Positions 43,051 to 56,900 of a stretch of DNA of 64,000 nt are shown here, in pieces (within the stretch, counting starts at the first letter, position 1; every line of letters begins with the position of its first letter). A model generated the notes under the pieces. The model searched no databases. It was not told the DNA's origin and worked only from the letters and a program-made list of their open reading frames with translations. Both the position numbers and the translations under genes were made by a program. Source of the DNA: Glandiceps talaboti (Eukaryota > Hemichordata > Enteropneusta > Spengelidae); contig NC_135552.1 of the NCBI RefSeq assembly GCF_964340395.1, positions 13,588,194 through 13,652,193 of the forward strand, in the 5' to 3' direction.

Positions 43051-46000
43051 ATGCATAAATTTTGATGGTTTCTAAGTCTTGATTTGCATTCAACATGTAA
43101 TTTATGTGTCCAATTTAGTATTTTATACATGGCCTTAGTCATTAACCTGTGGCATGCGTTGAGCCTATGTCTATTGTAGTGTCAACATTTCCTAGACTTT
43201 ATAACTCACAAATCATACAAGATAATGTATTATGTCACTATACATGTACATAACATATCATAGCAGTGCAGCTGTGCCAATGTAACCCAGAGAGATGTCT
43301 TGGTGTTACTGTCTCAACAAGCTCTCTATGCTGAGCTTGTTTTCCAGACTACATACTGTGTATATATCACACACATACAGTGGCACTTTGTGAAATGTAC
43401 AATATGTTCTATTAGTGCTAGTTATATAGTATATGTTGATAGGAACAGCAGCATGTAACACAGTATGGTATACCCACTTGACACATTCTAGATTGGTACA
43501 TGTATACATGTACATTTGTACCTCGCAAGAACAAGTCATTAATCATGAAGTAAAGTGAAGTATGTACAATACAGTGGTACAACACAAAACCATCTATAGT
43601 GAATGAAACTGAAGGACAAAGCCAGCACAAAAGATATGTACACGAGTCAGGTACAAAAAAGAGAGATAATTTAGGCAGTGGTGAATTCTACAGGTACATG
43701 TACCATATAGACATACAATGTACATTTGTATGATGTATTGTCTTCACGTTCAAAAAATAGCCTCCTTTTCCATATCCAGGACAATTTGAAATTCGTATCA
43801 ATATTCATTGAGATGTCTTATCTGCAGCTGTACATGAGTTCAAAAATTGATTTCTTCATCCCGTCAAAAAATACACAAGTGACCTAACAGTCCTTATTAC
43901 TACTAGTTGAAACGGCTTTACAGTATGCCTGGACAGTATGGCACCAGTTCTCCCCACATCATAGAAATCTCCATAGCCATATCTACTGTTCTTCATCAAT
44001 TTATAATTTATAAATGTATTTACAACAATTCAAATCTGCTATTGTATCATGGTATTGAGAGTCACCAGAAATACATTTTGGCTGAGCTGAACGGATGCAA
44101 TCCACAAATAGAAATACAGTACCATCAAGAAAACATACAAATGTAAGCTCAAAAAGTATAAGGTACAAATGTATAATAATAGTACTATTAGAGGTCCTCT
44201 ACTCTGTATGTTTGCTACATGTACCATGTACATATATATATCATTACATGTATGTACAGTCTGTGATGTATGATGTAAATGCATCAGAGACCAATGCTTG
44301 AATCTCTTGTTCAACTTCTAGCATTACTGCTCTGTAGTTGTACATGTATCACAGGAGCCATAATCATTAGCTACATGCAGGATCATTCCTTGTTCAGACA
44401 GGACCACCTTTTCTAATTGTTTTCATCCAACTTTACTTAGTCGTAATCCGACATCATATACCTTGGAATGACTTTATTCCATCAGATAGTGCAAAAATAC
44501 ATGATACAAATTACGAAAGTATGAGATAAAATAATTCTGGGGAGGACATGGAATAAACCATGTGTACAATTTTAGTATTAAAACATCTCATCTGTGCCGA
44601 GTCTACATGTAACAATCATTTTTTCCCTCCTCCTACTTTAGGTCACTATGGACCAAGATATGTCATGTTGCTCACCTCTATCAGACTTCTAAACCGCAGT
44701 GGTAGCTGAAAGTGTTGCATGAATATCCCATCTTGCACAGTAGAGTCACAAATATCCAATGATTTTGAGAGATTTTAATTGACTTGAATAGTTGAACCAA
44801 CCATACCTGATGAAACTAACTCATTATTGCAAACCACTATCCTCTATACAGCAATACTAAATGTACCTCACTTACACTCTTACTATTTTTCATTGCGTTA
44901 GCATTTTACAAGAATGGTTGTCTGAATGTGATCAGACTCAACGAGTCGATAAAAACAAATTGTGCAGTTCATATTACAGAAGAGAAATATCAGTCCCAAA
45001 GGAAGACATTTTTCTGATTGATTCCCAACATAGAATGAACATTACCACATGGGGTGGAAAGTATCTGTCTATATTTCAATGTAGAATGGCAATTAAAAAT
45101 GCTATTAAAACGTTGAATAAAGATTTGAACACAATGAATTATGCAAGGGAAAGAATGACGAAATGATGACATTTTTTGTGATGTACATGTATATTCACAT
45201 TTTGTAGCCGAGTTCAACTAAGGTGTTGATTTTTAATGTTAGCAATGAGCAGTAAATATTAGATGCACATATACATTGTACATTGTATTGTGGTATACAT
45301 ATGATGTTTGTGGCAGCTTTGCATGGGTCATGGCAGGAACGATGATACTTCATCTTGTTATTGTCATCAAGCACTGATGTCACCAAATCATAATGTCACA
45401 GATGTCTATGAAATTCGATAGTTTCCTCATGTCTGTATTTTAGTTAAATCATAGTTAAGTACATGTAGGTAAAATCTATTGGCTTTCCCCCCAGAGGCTT
45501 TACCAAAATTATGGTACAGATATACAAGGTCCAGGTATCTACAGACAGAATGTACAATGCCAGTCTAACAAGATGCCCCCCCCCCCCCAAAAAAAAATAA
45601 ATAAAATAAAATAAAAATGAATGAATGAATGCACAAAATTCATACATGGCAACCACAGGTTTTAGAATAATGAATGCACAAAATTCATACATAGCAACCA
45701 CACGTTTTAGAATAATGAATGCACAAAATTCATACATAGCAACCACACGTTTTAGAATAATGAATGCACAAAATCCATACATGGCAACCACACGTTTTAG
45801 AATAATGAATGCACAAAATTCATACATGGCAACCACACGTTTTAAAACAATGAATGAAACTATGCACAAAATCCATACATAGCAACCACACGTTTTAGAA
45901 TAATGAATGCACAAAATTCATACATAGCAACCACACGTTTTAGAATAATGAATGCACAAAATCCATACATGGCAACCACACGTTTTAGAATAATGAATGC

Positions 46001-49000
46001 ACAAAATTTATACATGGCAACCACACGTTTTAGAATAATGAATGCACAAAATCCATACATGGCAACCACACGTTTTAGAATAATGAATGCACAAAATCCA
46101 TACATGGCAACCACACGTTTTAGAATAATGAATGCACAAAATCCATACATGGCAACCACACGTTTTAGAATAATGAATGCACAAAATCCATACATGGCAA
46201 CCACACGTTTTAGAATAATGAATGCACAAAATCCATACATGGCAACCACACGTTTTAGAATAATGAATGCACAAAATCCATACATAGCAACCACACGTTT
46301 TAGAACAATGAATGCACAAAATTCATATATGCCAACCACAGGTTTTAGAATAATGAATGCACAAAATCCATACATAGCAGCCACATGTTTTAGAACAATG
46401 AATGCACAAAATTTATACATGGCAACCACAGGTTTTGAAACAATGAATGAAACTATGCACAAAATCCATACATAGCAACCACACGTTTTAGAACAATGAA
46501 TGCACAAAATTCATATATGGCAACCACAGGTTTTAAAATAATGAATGCACAAAATCCATACATAGCAACCACATGTTTTAGAACAATGAATGCACAAAAT
46601 TTATACATGGCAACCACAGGTTTTGAAACAATGAATGAAACTATGCACAAAATCCATACATGGGATTGGCAACCACAAAGTCCTGACAGTATGATTTAGG
46701 TTTTATAATATCACCAGAATGAAACTTGATATCACATGTACACCTACAAACATACTGACTAGCCATGACAAATAATTTGACAGCTGGAGTGTTTAAATGA
46801 GAAGATTATCACCAACTGTAGAATAAGGCTGTCAGAAAATCAACTAGCCTCAGTAACAATAACATCCTACACAGTGACAGCAGTTAGCTTGATTTACTAT
46901 ACATTTACACTTTGACCACACATAATAAATATAGTAGATCATGAATTATTACCATGTGGTTTCAGTAATTTATGTTATCCTATTGTCTGGAAGCTTAAAA
47001 GTTTATTTTCAAAATGTGTAATTTGGTCTACACATGTGTACTAAGGTACAAATGTAGTCTACCAATGTACATGTACATGTAGTTCCTATACAGTATCGTT
47101 ACGATTTAGACCTTCACTCACAGTACATTTAGAGACCACAGTTGACATCCAGACTAGTAATAAGGATACAAAACCTCGTGCTGATTGGCTAAAAAAGACC
47201 AAACCCTTGTGCTGATTGGCTACAAAAGAACATATGACAACTACATTTGTACTTGGTAACATACAAAGTACACACAGCATTTGCCATCTTTCAGATTAAA
47301 TTTAATATTTTAGTCCGACTCTAAAAAACCTGGGTCAAAATAACCTTATCTTTTATGACTATGAAATCACATGAGAGAAAGCAGAGTACACACAGAAAGA
47401 TATACACAATGGTACAAGGTTCACTGGTGACCATGACATGTGAGATTGTATGCAAGCACCCATTCTGTGGCATTATACTGGTTGGTACAGCATCACTGTA
47501 AATAGTTCACACCTATCATACATGTAGTACTTTTTACACTGCTGTAGTAAATAAACCTGCAATAGGCTATAAACAGTTCACAAGAACACTTGAACATGTG
47601 TGTTTGAATTAGCACCTTGCAGGTAAAAGCTCCGACAAAAAACATGTACTTGCAACTATTCATTAAGAAGTAGAGATTTACTGGAAAAGACTATATAACC
47701 ATAGACAGTGTCCCCCTCCACTGTCTATGATATAACCAGGTATGATTTACAGTAATTACAAATAGAGTTTTCACCAGGACATGTACAGAACAGAGGCCAG
47801 TGATAATCAATGATACTATTAAATACACTTTGTGTTAGGGAGTCTTTCATTATTCCTAACCCTAACCATGACTCCCTAACTGGAATACAAATACATTTGC
47901 ATGTGGGCAAAAGTAGAACAGTAGTAGCAGCCAGTTATAATCAGCAGTACTGTTATAAATACTAAATGTGTTTGAAAGACCTTCACCTGTTCCTTACTCT
48001 GAGTCCCTAGCTTGATACAAATATTAAGAGTTTAGTAGAATAATGGCCAACTGTAATCATCAATACAGATATCACTTTGTGCTAGGGAGTCTTCTCCTAT
48101 TCCCAAACCTTATTCTGACTCCCTAGCTTGGATACAAATATGTGGGCAAGAGTAGAACAATAGCAAGTTAAAATCAATAATCGATACAAATATCACTGTG
48201 CTGGGGAATCTTCTGCTATTCCTAACCCTTACTGTGACTCCTTAGCTTGGATACAAATGTGTTCTTACACCTACATGTAACCCTTAGGATAGTCTGAGAT
48301 CTACATATACTGTCAACAAGAATGCCCTAATTTCCTGCAATGATGAAGGGACTCGACAGTGACCGAAAAAGGGCACATCCGTACTAGACTAAGCCTGTAT
48401 AATTGCTTTCAAACTACTAATACCCAGAGGCTTTACTAGTATACATGCAGTATTTGCTTACACATCAGCACAGTCACTTACAGAACAAACACAGCCTTAC
48501 TCTAATTTACTAGTACATCAATGGGATTCACACATAGACATACTAATAGCCATCTCAATATTGATCCATCTTTTGAGAACAAAGAAAAGGAACAAATAGA
48601 CGTTTTACTGTACTGTACATTTTAAAATGGAAATCTTACATACACAGGCAGTCATTATTTCAATGTAACTGACTTATATTACTTTGCGTTTACAGTGTCT
48701 ACGTAAATCAATATTTCCTCATATACTCGCATTGATTTTGCTTTTCTCAATGAGACCGTTTAGTGGTTATAAATGTCACTTTAGAAATACTAATAATGTA
48801 GAAGTTAATCAAATCTCGATTGTATAACTTTTCTGCGATGTCGATATTTGTGAGACATTTGAGGTCTCAATTATATATATAATTTGCAGGGGGTTTTTTT
48901 TGTCATTTTTTAGCTGTCTGGAAGTTCGAGTGCAATATTTTATATGATTTATATCTCGTTTGCTCAACTCAAAGGCATATTTTACCAATAACTAATATCT

Positions 49001-52000
49001 TTTATTTACTGAATATTAAGAAATTTGTTATTTACTGAATTTTAAGACTCGTACCATTCTTTTACCCAGACAAAATGTGCAATGTAATACAATTTATTTA
49101 GTTATTTATTTATAATATTTATTCATTTTTATTTGTAACACAATACAAGAAAACATATACAACAGCAAAAAAATGAACACAAACAATCCTAAAATAACAT
49201 AAAAGAAACCCATGTTATGTTTCTAAAACTGTGTGATTGAGGATTTGTAATTTTGCAAATTGCAAAATCAGAGCTACATGTAATCAGTGGCCAGTCCCTA
49301 CATGTTTGGCAATCAAACAGAAATATCTTTCAAGTGACACATTTTTGACTATGTACTGTCAGTATTGCCCTAACCAATTCTTTTTGTGTATCAAAGGTGT
49401 CAGCGAGTAAAATGCACCTGTGTTCCATACTTTTTACCTGGGTTCACCATAAAAAATTGTGTGTAGAAAAGTGTGCAAACTGTACAATAGCTACACATTT
49501 GTATTCAAGCTAAGGAGTTACAGTTAGAGTAAATTTGGATTTATACAATAGGACAAGGCTCCCTAGCATGAATCTAATTTTTACTGCAATGACTGGACAC
49601 CACCTTTTCTAAATACACTGTCCCAAAATTTGATTTATGAGTAAACAACACACACATAATCCCCCACAAATGTACTTCTCAGTTAACGAAAATGGCAGGT
49701 CTAGTCTAATACATGCCATCCTTATACTCTGGCCAGACAAAAATTGATACATTAGCAAAGTGACAGGAAGATAGAAGAATTTCAGCAGGGCTCCACTCAA
49801 GTCACTCTGACCTACACCAGCCAGCCACAACACACTGCCAACATGCCAGACACCTGTTTTAAGTTCAGTTACATAATAAATCAAATATTTAGTCACAGGC
49901 AGACTGTTTATTGTAGTACTAATTACAAAGCTTACTTTTAAATGAATAATATGGTAATTACTTTGCTAAACAAAGCATTTATGAGTAATTGAAATTTAAA
50001 TGGTTTGATAAGTGAGTCAATGACCTGCCAGTTCTGTATTGACCTCACACTACTGTATGTAAATGAGATGTAATATCAAATGGCAGACACAAGGTCAGTC
50101 TCCACTCAGTAACAGTTTCAGAGATTACGACAGAAATCCATCGTCGCAAAGCACGGCCTCTTTTACGGCACCATCGAAACGTGCCATCCAGATGGCCGTG
50201 GATGCATTCATATACTATGAGTCTTTATTTCGAAGTGTAGCGGAAGAAATAACAGCTCTGGTTTATGAGAATGAGGAATGCAAGAACATAAAATATACAT
50301 TTCATATTTGTAAAGCCAGTGTACCGAGAAACAGATGCAGACCAGTTATTGCAGTCCAACGATATCTTTTCTTATTTGTGTCAACTACATGTACCATCTT
50401 TGATGAATATGTAATTTACGAAAATGTACATCTACAAGTACTTTTCATTCTGGCGTTATTTCTCCATACATCAGGCAGTTCTACAGGATCTATTTGAACT
50501 ACTATCTGTGAAATAGCATATACAATACAAATATGTACATTGTAAATCTAACTCTGAAGTTGTTTTCATCACTCTACATGTGTATGTGTATATTTCACAG
50601 CTTCAGATACAAAATGTGCATCAATGATGAAAATGTTATATCTACATCAATACGGAAAGCTGCAGTTCTGGTCACTGCACAGTAATAAAGGGAGGCACTG
50701 GTACTACCATTCTTTTGATTTCACTAACCCAACACGCTGGAAATCTCATTCATTTGTTTTTGTTCAACATACACCATTGACTGTCAATGAGGCACAAGTA
50801 CTCCACATGTATATCTGCAGATGTTATTATTCATAGACAGCACTATTCCCAGGTCAGGATGGGGTGTCATGATCCCATTTCCTATCTAAATTCTATAACA
50901 TACCAGCATACCTTGTTTTCAACAATACTATTTTTATTTTCATATTATACCATTCTCTTCCTAAACACAAAAACATGTATGTGTGTGCACACAGACACAG
51001 AAAGACAGACAGATGGACAAACACAGACAGACATGAGACAGACAGACAGACAGACAGACATACAGACACACACACACACACGATCACATTGTGCATTCAT
51101 GAACATTCACACAGACATGTATATTAGTACATGATTTATGTAAACAATACAGCTATGCGCAGCAGATACAAAATTTCTCCAACATACATGGTAATCTTCC
51201 TGCACCGTACTTCATGAATAAAGTTGATAACGATATACATGTTATAGGCTCTTATTTAAAATCATTAACACCAAATAACCACAAACGTCTCTCCTACATT
51301 TATCGTCATTCTGAGAGCAGTTGACTTTATGACCGCAACGGCACTGTTCAACTGCTATTTATCCAGCTATTAAAGAAAGGCAAATTTAGTATTCTAAAAC
51401 AGTAACTATTTCCCTACAACTCATTAACACTAGGGAGGACGGTTGCTGTAAGTACTGCTGCACAAAGGTTAATGATTCTGCCCGCAAGCAACATCACTGA
51501 CAAAAACTAATAACTTAGTTGGTATGCGTAATTAGCTCTACTCAATCAAATGTGGTCTGTGTTGAGAAATATTCTCATGCGTATAATCTTAACATTAATT
51601 AATTGCAACACAATTCATCATGACCACTGACAAGTAAACTGAATCCAGACTCTCACATTTTTAATTCATATTTACAATGTACCATTCATTTTTTTTTCTG
51701 GCTAAATTACATGCTTGTTAGTTTCATATGAAGTTTGTAATACCTCCACTGACCCTCATTACGCATTCTGTTTAAAACCAGGAAATTTCTCATGAAAAGT
51801 TACATGATTCCTGTCTGATTGTATTACAACACAAGATTGTCGTAATTACAATATAAGGGTGTTTTTTTCCTCAGTAATTTGAACTGATCAACCATCATCA
51901 TGATTTTCATCTTATAATAGAAACCAAAATCGAAAAAAATAACAAAATGTGTGCTTATAGCAAATCAAATTCAATTCGAATTCAACCTTCAAAACAATTT

Positions 52001-53937
52001 TTTTGGTCAAGAACTCTCTAGACTAGAAACAAAAAATATTCTAACCCAGAGAGGGACTTCAAGTCTTGGTTACCTGTCTAGACAATGTTGTTTGCTCAAA
52101 TTCATGTTCTTGGGCAAATAATATTGTCAAGTCAGAAAATTAAGTCTCAGGGGCTAAAATTTATTGAAATTTACTTGTACACCAATGACAGTGACACAGT
52201 GACACTCAGTGTGTTATAGTACCTCTCTGTGGAGACTGTCATTGCAGACTACAAAAGTGTGTGTGGGTGTGTGTGTGTGTGTGTGTGTGCATGTCTATTG
52301 ACACAATGGTGAAACACCAGATTTCAAGAATAGTCTGTGCTATTGATCTGACATCAATATTATATACACACAGTGTACAATCATAACTAATGTTTGATTC
52401 AGTACACACTCCAGGGAGCAAAGCTATTAGTGAATATTTCCTGTCATCTCTCTGTACATGTGCATAGAAACCGTTCATTTACCATCTATATTCAGAAATC
52501 TTTTCCCATTTCTGTCTACCTCTCCTGCTGAGTAAATTGAGCTAATAATGATATTCCAAGCACAGCAATTACTATTTCTGTCAGTGTTGCAACAATTCAA
52601 TAAAAATAATGTCATTAAGACAACTCTAATATAAATTGCACTCAGAATAAAATTGCTCCTGTGATAACATCACGCATGTATCTTTGTGTTGAAAATATCA
52701 GACATAAATTGATGTGTACAATATTTGGCAGCACTGTAGGGCTTCTCCTGAATAATAACCATGTTTGAAATACATTTTCATTTCATCATCGTGTTACAAT
52801 CATTCTGCTCATGAAAGCAAAGTGTAATTTCTAACAATGCTAGTCTCGGGGAAAACAATCTGCGAAATAAAAGATTTTGAATTTTTTTACTAGTTTTTGC
52901 CAGCATATGTCAGTTTTGATAGATGTACAAAATGTATGCATTCACAAATGAAGCATGCAATAATATTACATGTTTATAAATAATGATACCCAGCAAACAG
53001 AGGCAACTACCTTTCATGACAGTATACAGATATGTCATCACCACATTTCGATATCAGCACAAAGCTATAAGATTTACGGAAAGCCACTTAGCCAATCTTA
53101 GTTGTCTGATAATCTACATTTCTCACACACTATATGCATTATCTTACACCAAGTTCATGTCAAACTGGACACTTTGCTCCCGACTGTTTAATAAATGAAA
53201 TTATTAAAGCAACTACATTGTTTGACAAACACTTAAATGGCTGCAATACACCAATGTTCTCCCCATTATGTAGAAAGCATGAACGCCATCTTTACCATCC
53301 AGGCTGAGGCCACCTTGCTTAACAGTTTCTACCGTACTTCAGAAGTGTTCTACCATCCATGAGCTTTAGTAATCTTTGAATGACAATATTATGATAATAA
53401 TACTTTCACATGAACAAAATGGCTGATCCTCAATGTACATGTGTGTATGTATTAAATATAAGCATGTCACAGTATATTTCAATACTGAAGTACATAATGA
53501 TATTATATGCTGCCATTACACAAATCACCATGTGATCAATATAATAAATAAATAATAAATGAATAAAGAGATTTATATAGCGCCTAGTATCCATCAAAGA
53601 TGCTCACTGGTGCTTTACAATAGAAACAGTTACAGATAAACTCTCTCAAAAAAGGTATGTCTTCAGTCTTAATTTGAAAGTCTCAATACGCGGCACTCAA
53701 TATGCAAATTATATGTAAATTATTATATAAATTAGTAACCATCCTTGCAATCTATCCTCAGGAGAACAGTGATACACATTAGAAAATGTCATTAATGTGT
53801 GTAAATAGTGTGCCAAAATCCCTAAGGCCTTGAAATGAAATATGTAACATAACTTACACATACATACAATGTACATACATACATACATACATACATACAT
53901 ACATACATACATACATACATACGTACGTACGTACGAT

Positions 53938-53984
<47 letters not shown>

Positions 53985-56900
53985 TACGTGCATGCATGAC
54001 ATACATACACATACACACATATTACATACATACACATACATACATACATACATACATACATACATACATGTACATACATAAAATGTATAGTGCAACTTCC
54101 ATATATATGCCATGTAGAACATTGTTGTTGGTTTTTTGTAAACCATGACTACATTAACAAAGAAAGTAACCAAAGTTGCAATGCAGTAATCATTACTACA
54201 CTGTTGAAATAAGTCTATGCTTATTTTCACTATCTATGATAAAATAAAGTACTGTAGATAAAATGTTGACAGTAAGGTCATCTAAAGGGCTACTCAGTAA
54301 CTAACAGACATTGACTTCTATAATTTCTGAATTGCTTCTACAATTTCTGAATTGCTAGTTTACATTTGTATCTATACAATTCAGAGTTTTAATTAAAGGA
54401 GAAACCCAGAAACTCTAGACAGGATAATGACACAGGTATGTTTTGATAATAAAAATTTTCTACTATGACAAATTAACCAAAGTTAATAAATACAGTGCTC
54501 AGAACTTTGTCAACAATATTCAAAGATAAATTTGGACTGACATTGTAACACGATAGGATTGAACTTGGTGTTGAAATAAACACTTTGGAATGAAATAATT
54601 TGCAGTGCATTACTATGGTGAATGAGCACGAAAATCTCTGTTCCTCATACTTCTGTTGGCATACCTGTTTCAATTAAATTTTTTTCGTAAGGGTTAACAC
54701 ATCCTATGTGTACTACGACCATTAGCTGGATAAAATGCCCATATTGTAAATCAGCGTCTTTGTAACAGAAATCCATCAATTACCTCACTGCATGTAAGTT
54801 TAGTCAGCAATAAATCAAATGGTGGCCATATTAGACAACCATTTGACCATAATTGGGGGGCCGATAATACACAAACCGATATAAGCGCAAACTAATTGAT
54901 AGCCATTCTCCAATCCATTTAGGAAAAAAACCCGATGTCGATTCAATTTTCTACTGTAAGACACATAACACTATACTGATCCATTAAATCTGGCTTTTTA
55001 TGACAGGTAAAGACAAAATGATTATTACTCAAAGATGTATTAGCAACAGTAATTTCATAGGGTGTTTTAAGTTAATAAATTTTGATCTATTTATATGTAA
55101 ATTAGATAATTATATTGACCACTGAGTTCAAATTGATTGATAGCCTCTCTCTAATAAAACAAATCCGACTGGCTAGGAGACAAAATCCACAAATCTGCGG
55201 CTATACATCACAGCGAACTGTACAATATGAGCCTAAAGGCTATCTGATAAGTTTGACTTCTTTACGATTCATGTTGCAAGGCAAATTAATTGACTGATTA
55301 TTTCATTTTTTTTATTCATGAACCAATAAATCATATTGTAGCAATATCATACAATAATATTTTTCTATTTTGCCGCTATACATATATTAACATGAATACT
55401 GGGTTATTAAAATGCAATATCTCTAGTATTAAAATATACATATTTTAAAAATATTGACTGTTAAATTCTAAACATAAAATGATACACTGTATGTATATGT
55501 TCTGACCTATAAACAATAGATTGTTCTAAAATACAATGTACATTGTTCAACGCTTTTATAATGTAGCATAAATCAAATTTTCGATATTTCACAATTGTGG
55601 GAATATCATTTAGTAGGCACTGCATGCACAATATAAAATTTAGTCTCACTCATAGGGTCTCTTGTTACTAATGGAAATACTAAGTTGTATTCCCTATGCT
55701 GTCAGTGTTAGATATCAGTGTCTTTTTTAATCTGTAAGTAAGCCTATCGAATTTAGATTTTAAGTCATGTCTAAATTTCCAGATAAATTCTGCAAAAATA
55801 TTCAGTCATATTTCCTTGTTCGTGACAAAACTTAATTTACGCAAGGAACATCAGGTTATTTCATGATGTACAGCATGTACAAAAGGTATCTCACTCCAAG
55901 TTCAAGTATACTTGTATCACATGTAATATACTACACTACAGACATTGTAGCAGGCACTGTGGTACAATGTAGGTTGATATCACACACAAAGACAGTATTT
56001 TGATCAATAAATTTAGAGTTTCAAACTAAACAATTTAATTGCAGATGGCTCCAACTGACCCCTTTTCATAGACAGGGGGATTAACCTATATGTACCCTCC
56101 TCAATACAATCATATGCAATGTATAACATGACCTTCAAAAGTCAGCTTGCTAAATTCAATACATTGACATTGTGTGTTACAAAACCACATTTTTTTACCT
56201 ACATTGTACATTTTCATACACATTACAATCACTTGTTCAATATGGTACACTTAGCTACTGAATTTCACTCAATTAATTATTTAACTAATTAACCATCTAA
56301 TCAATGTAATCATTAAACACAACTGGAATGTTTGTACATGATGTCTACTACTTGACCTATGTTGCTTACAATTACATCACCTGACACCTATTAGTATCGC
56401 CAGTATCACACACTATTATTGTCTGTCTCACTACCTGCATGTTGTCATCACACATTGCATCTTGGACACCACCACATGGCTGTCCCAAGGACAAACATCC
56501 TATCAATGCATGCCTATTTGACTATTCTCTATAGCTTTATTTTGCCAGTACACTGACCTTGGTTTTGGGTTACCCATTCTCAATGAGACTGAATAAGGCA
56601 TGGCTGTAGAGTATAAAGGAAACAACTTTTCATGTTGCATGTCTTTTGCCTACTTGATTACATAAATTAAACTAGCTAAGACCTGGTGTAAGTAGGAGTT
56701 AGTTATTAAGTATATTCCCAAATATACTGTTTCCCTACACAAGACAACAGCCAATACCTCTCTGGGTCTCAAAGGGTAGTAGTAATCACCCAAGAACACT
56801 TCAGTCACTGCACTTGTCCAAAACTATTCAACATTAACTTTCATTATTTATAGTATACTTAGCTGAAAATTTTGTCAGCCATTTTGTTAGATTTAAACTT

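Noticed and set aside
44861-45166. 101-codon plus-strand frame inside DCAF7 intron 1
   Set aside because: No recognisable domain, no exon-like context, composition like the surrounding intron.
45444-46507. Long repeat-protein-like frames on both strands
   Set aside because: The 45-bp tandem unit keeps frames open by itself, and frames overlap in antisense.
50063-50497. 144-codon plus-strand frame inside DCAF7 intron 1
   Set aside because: No domain recognised and no splice or initiation context beyond chance.
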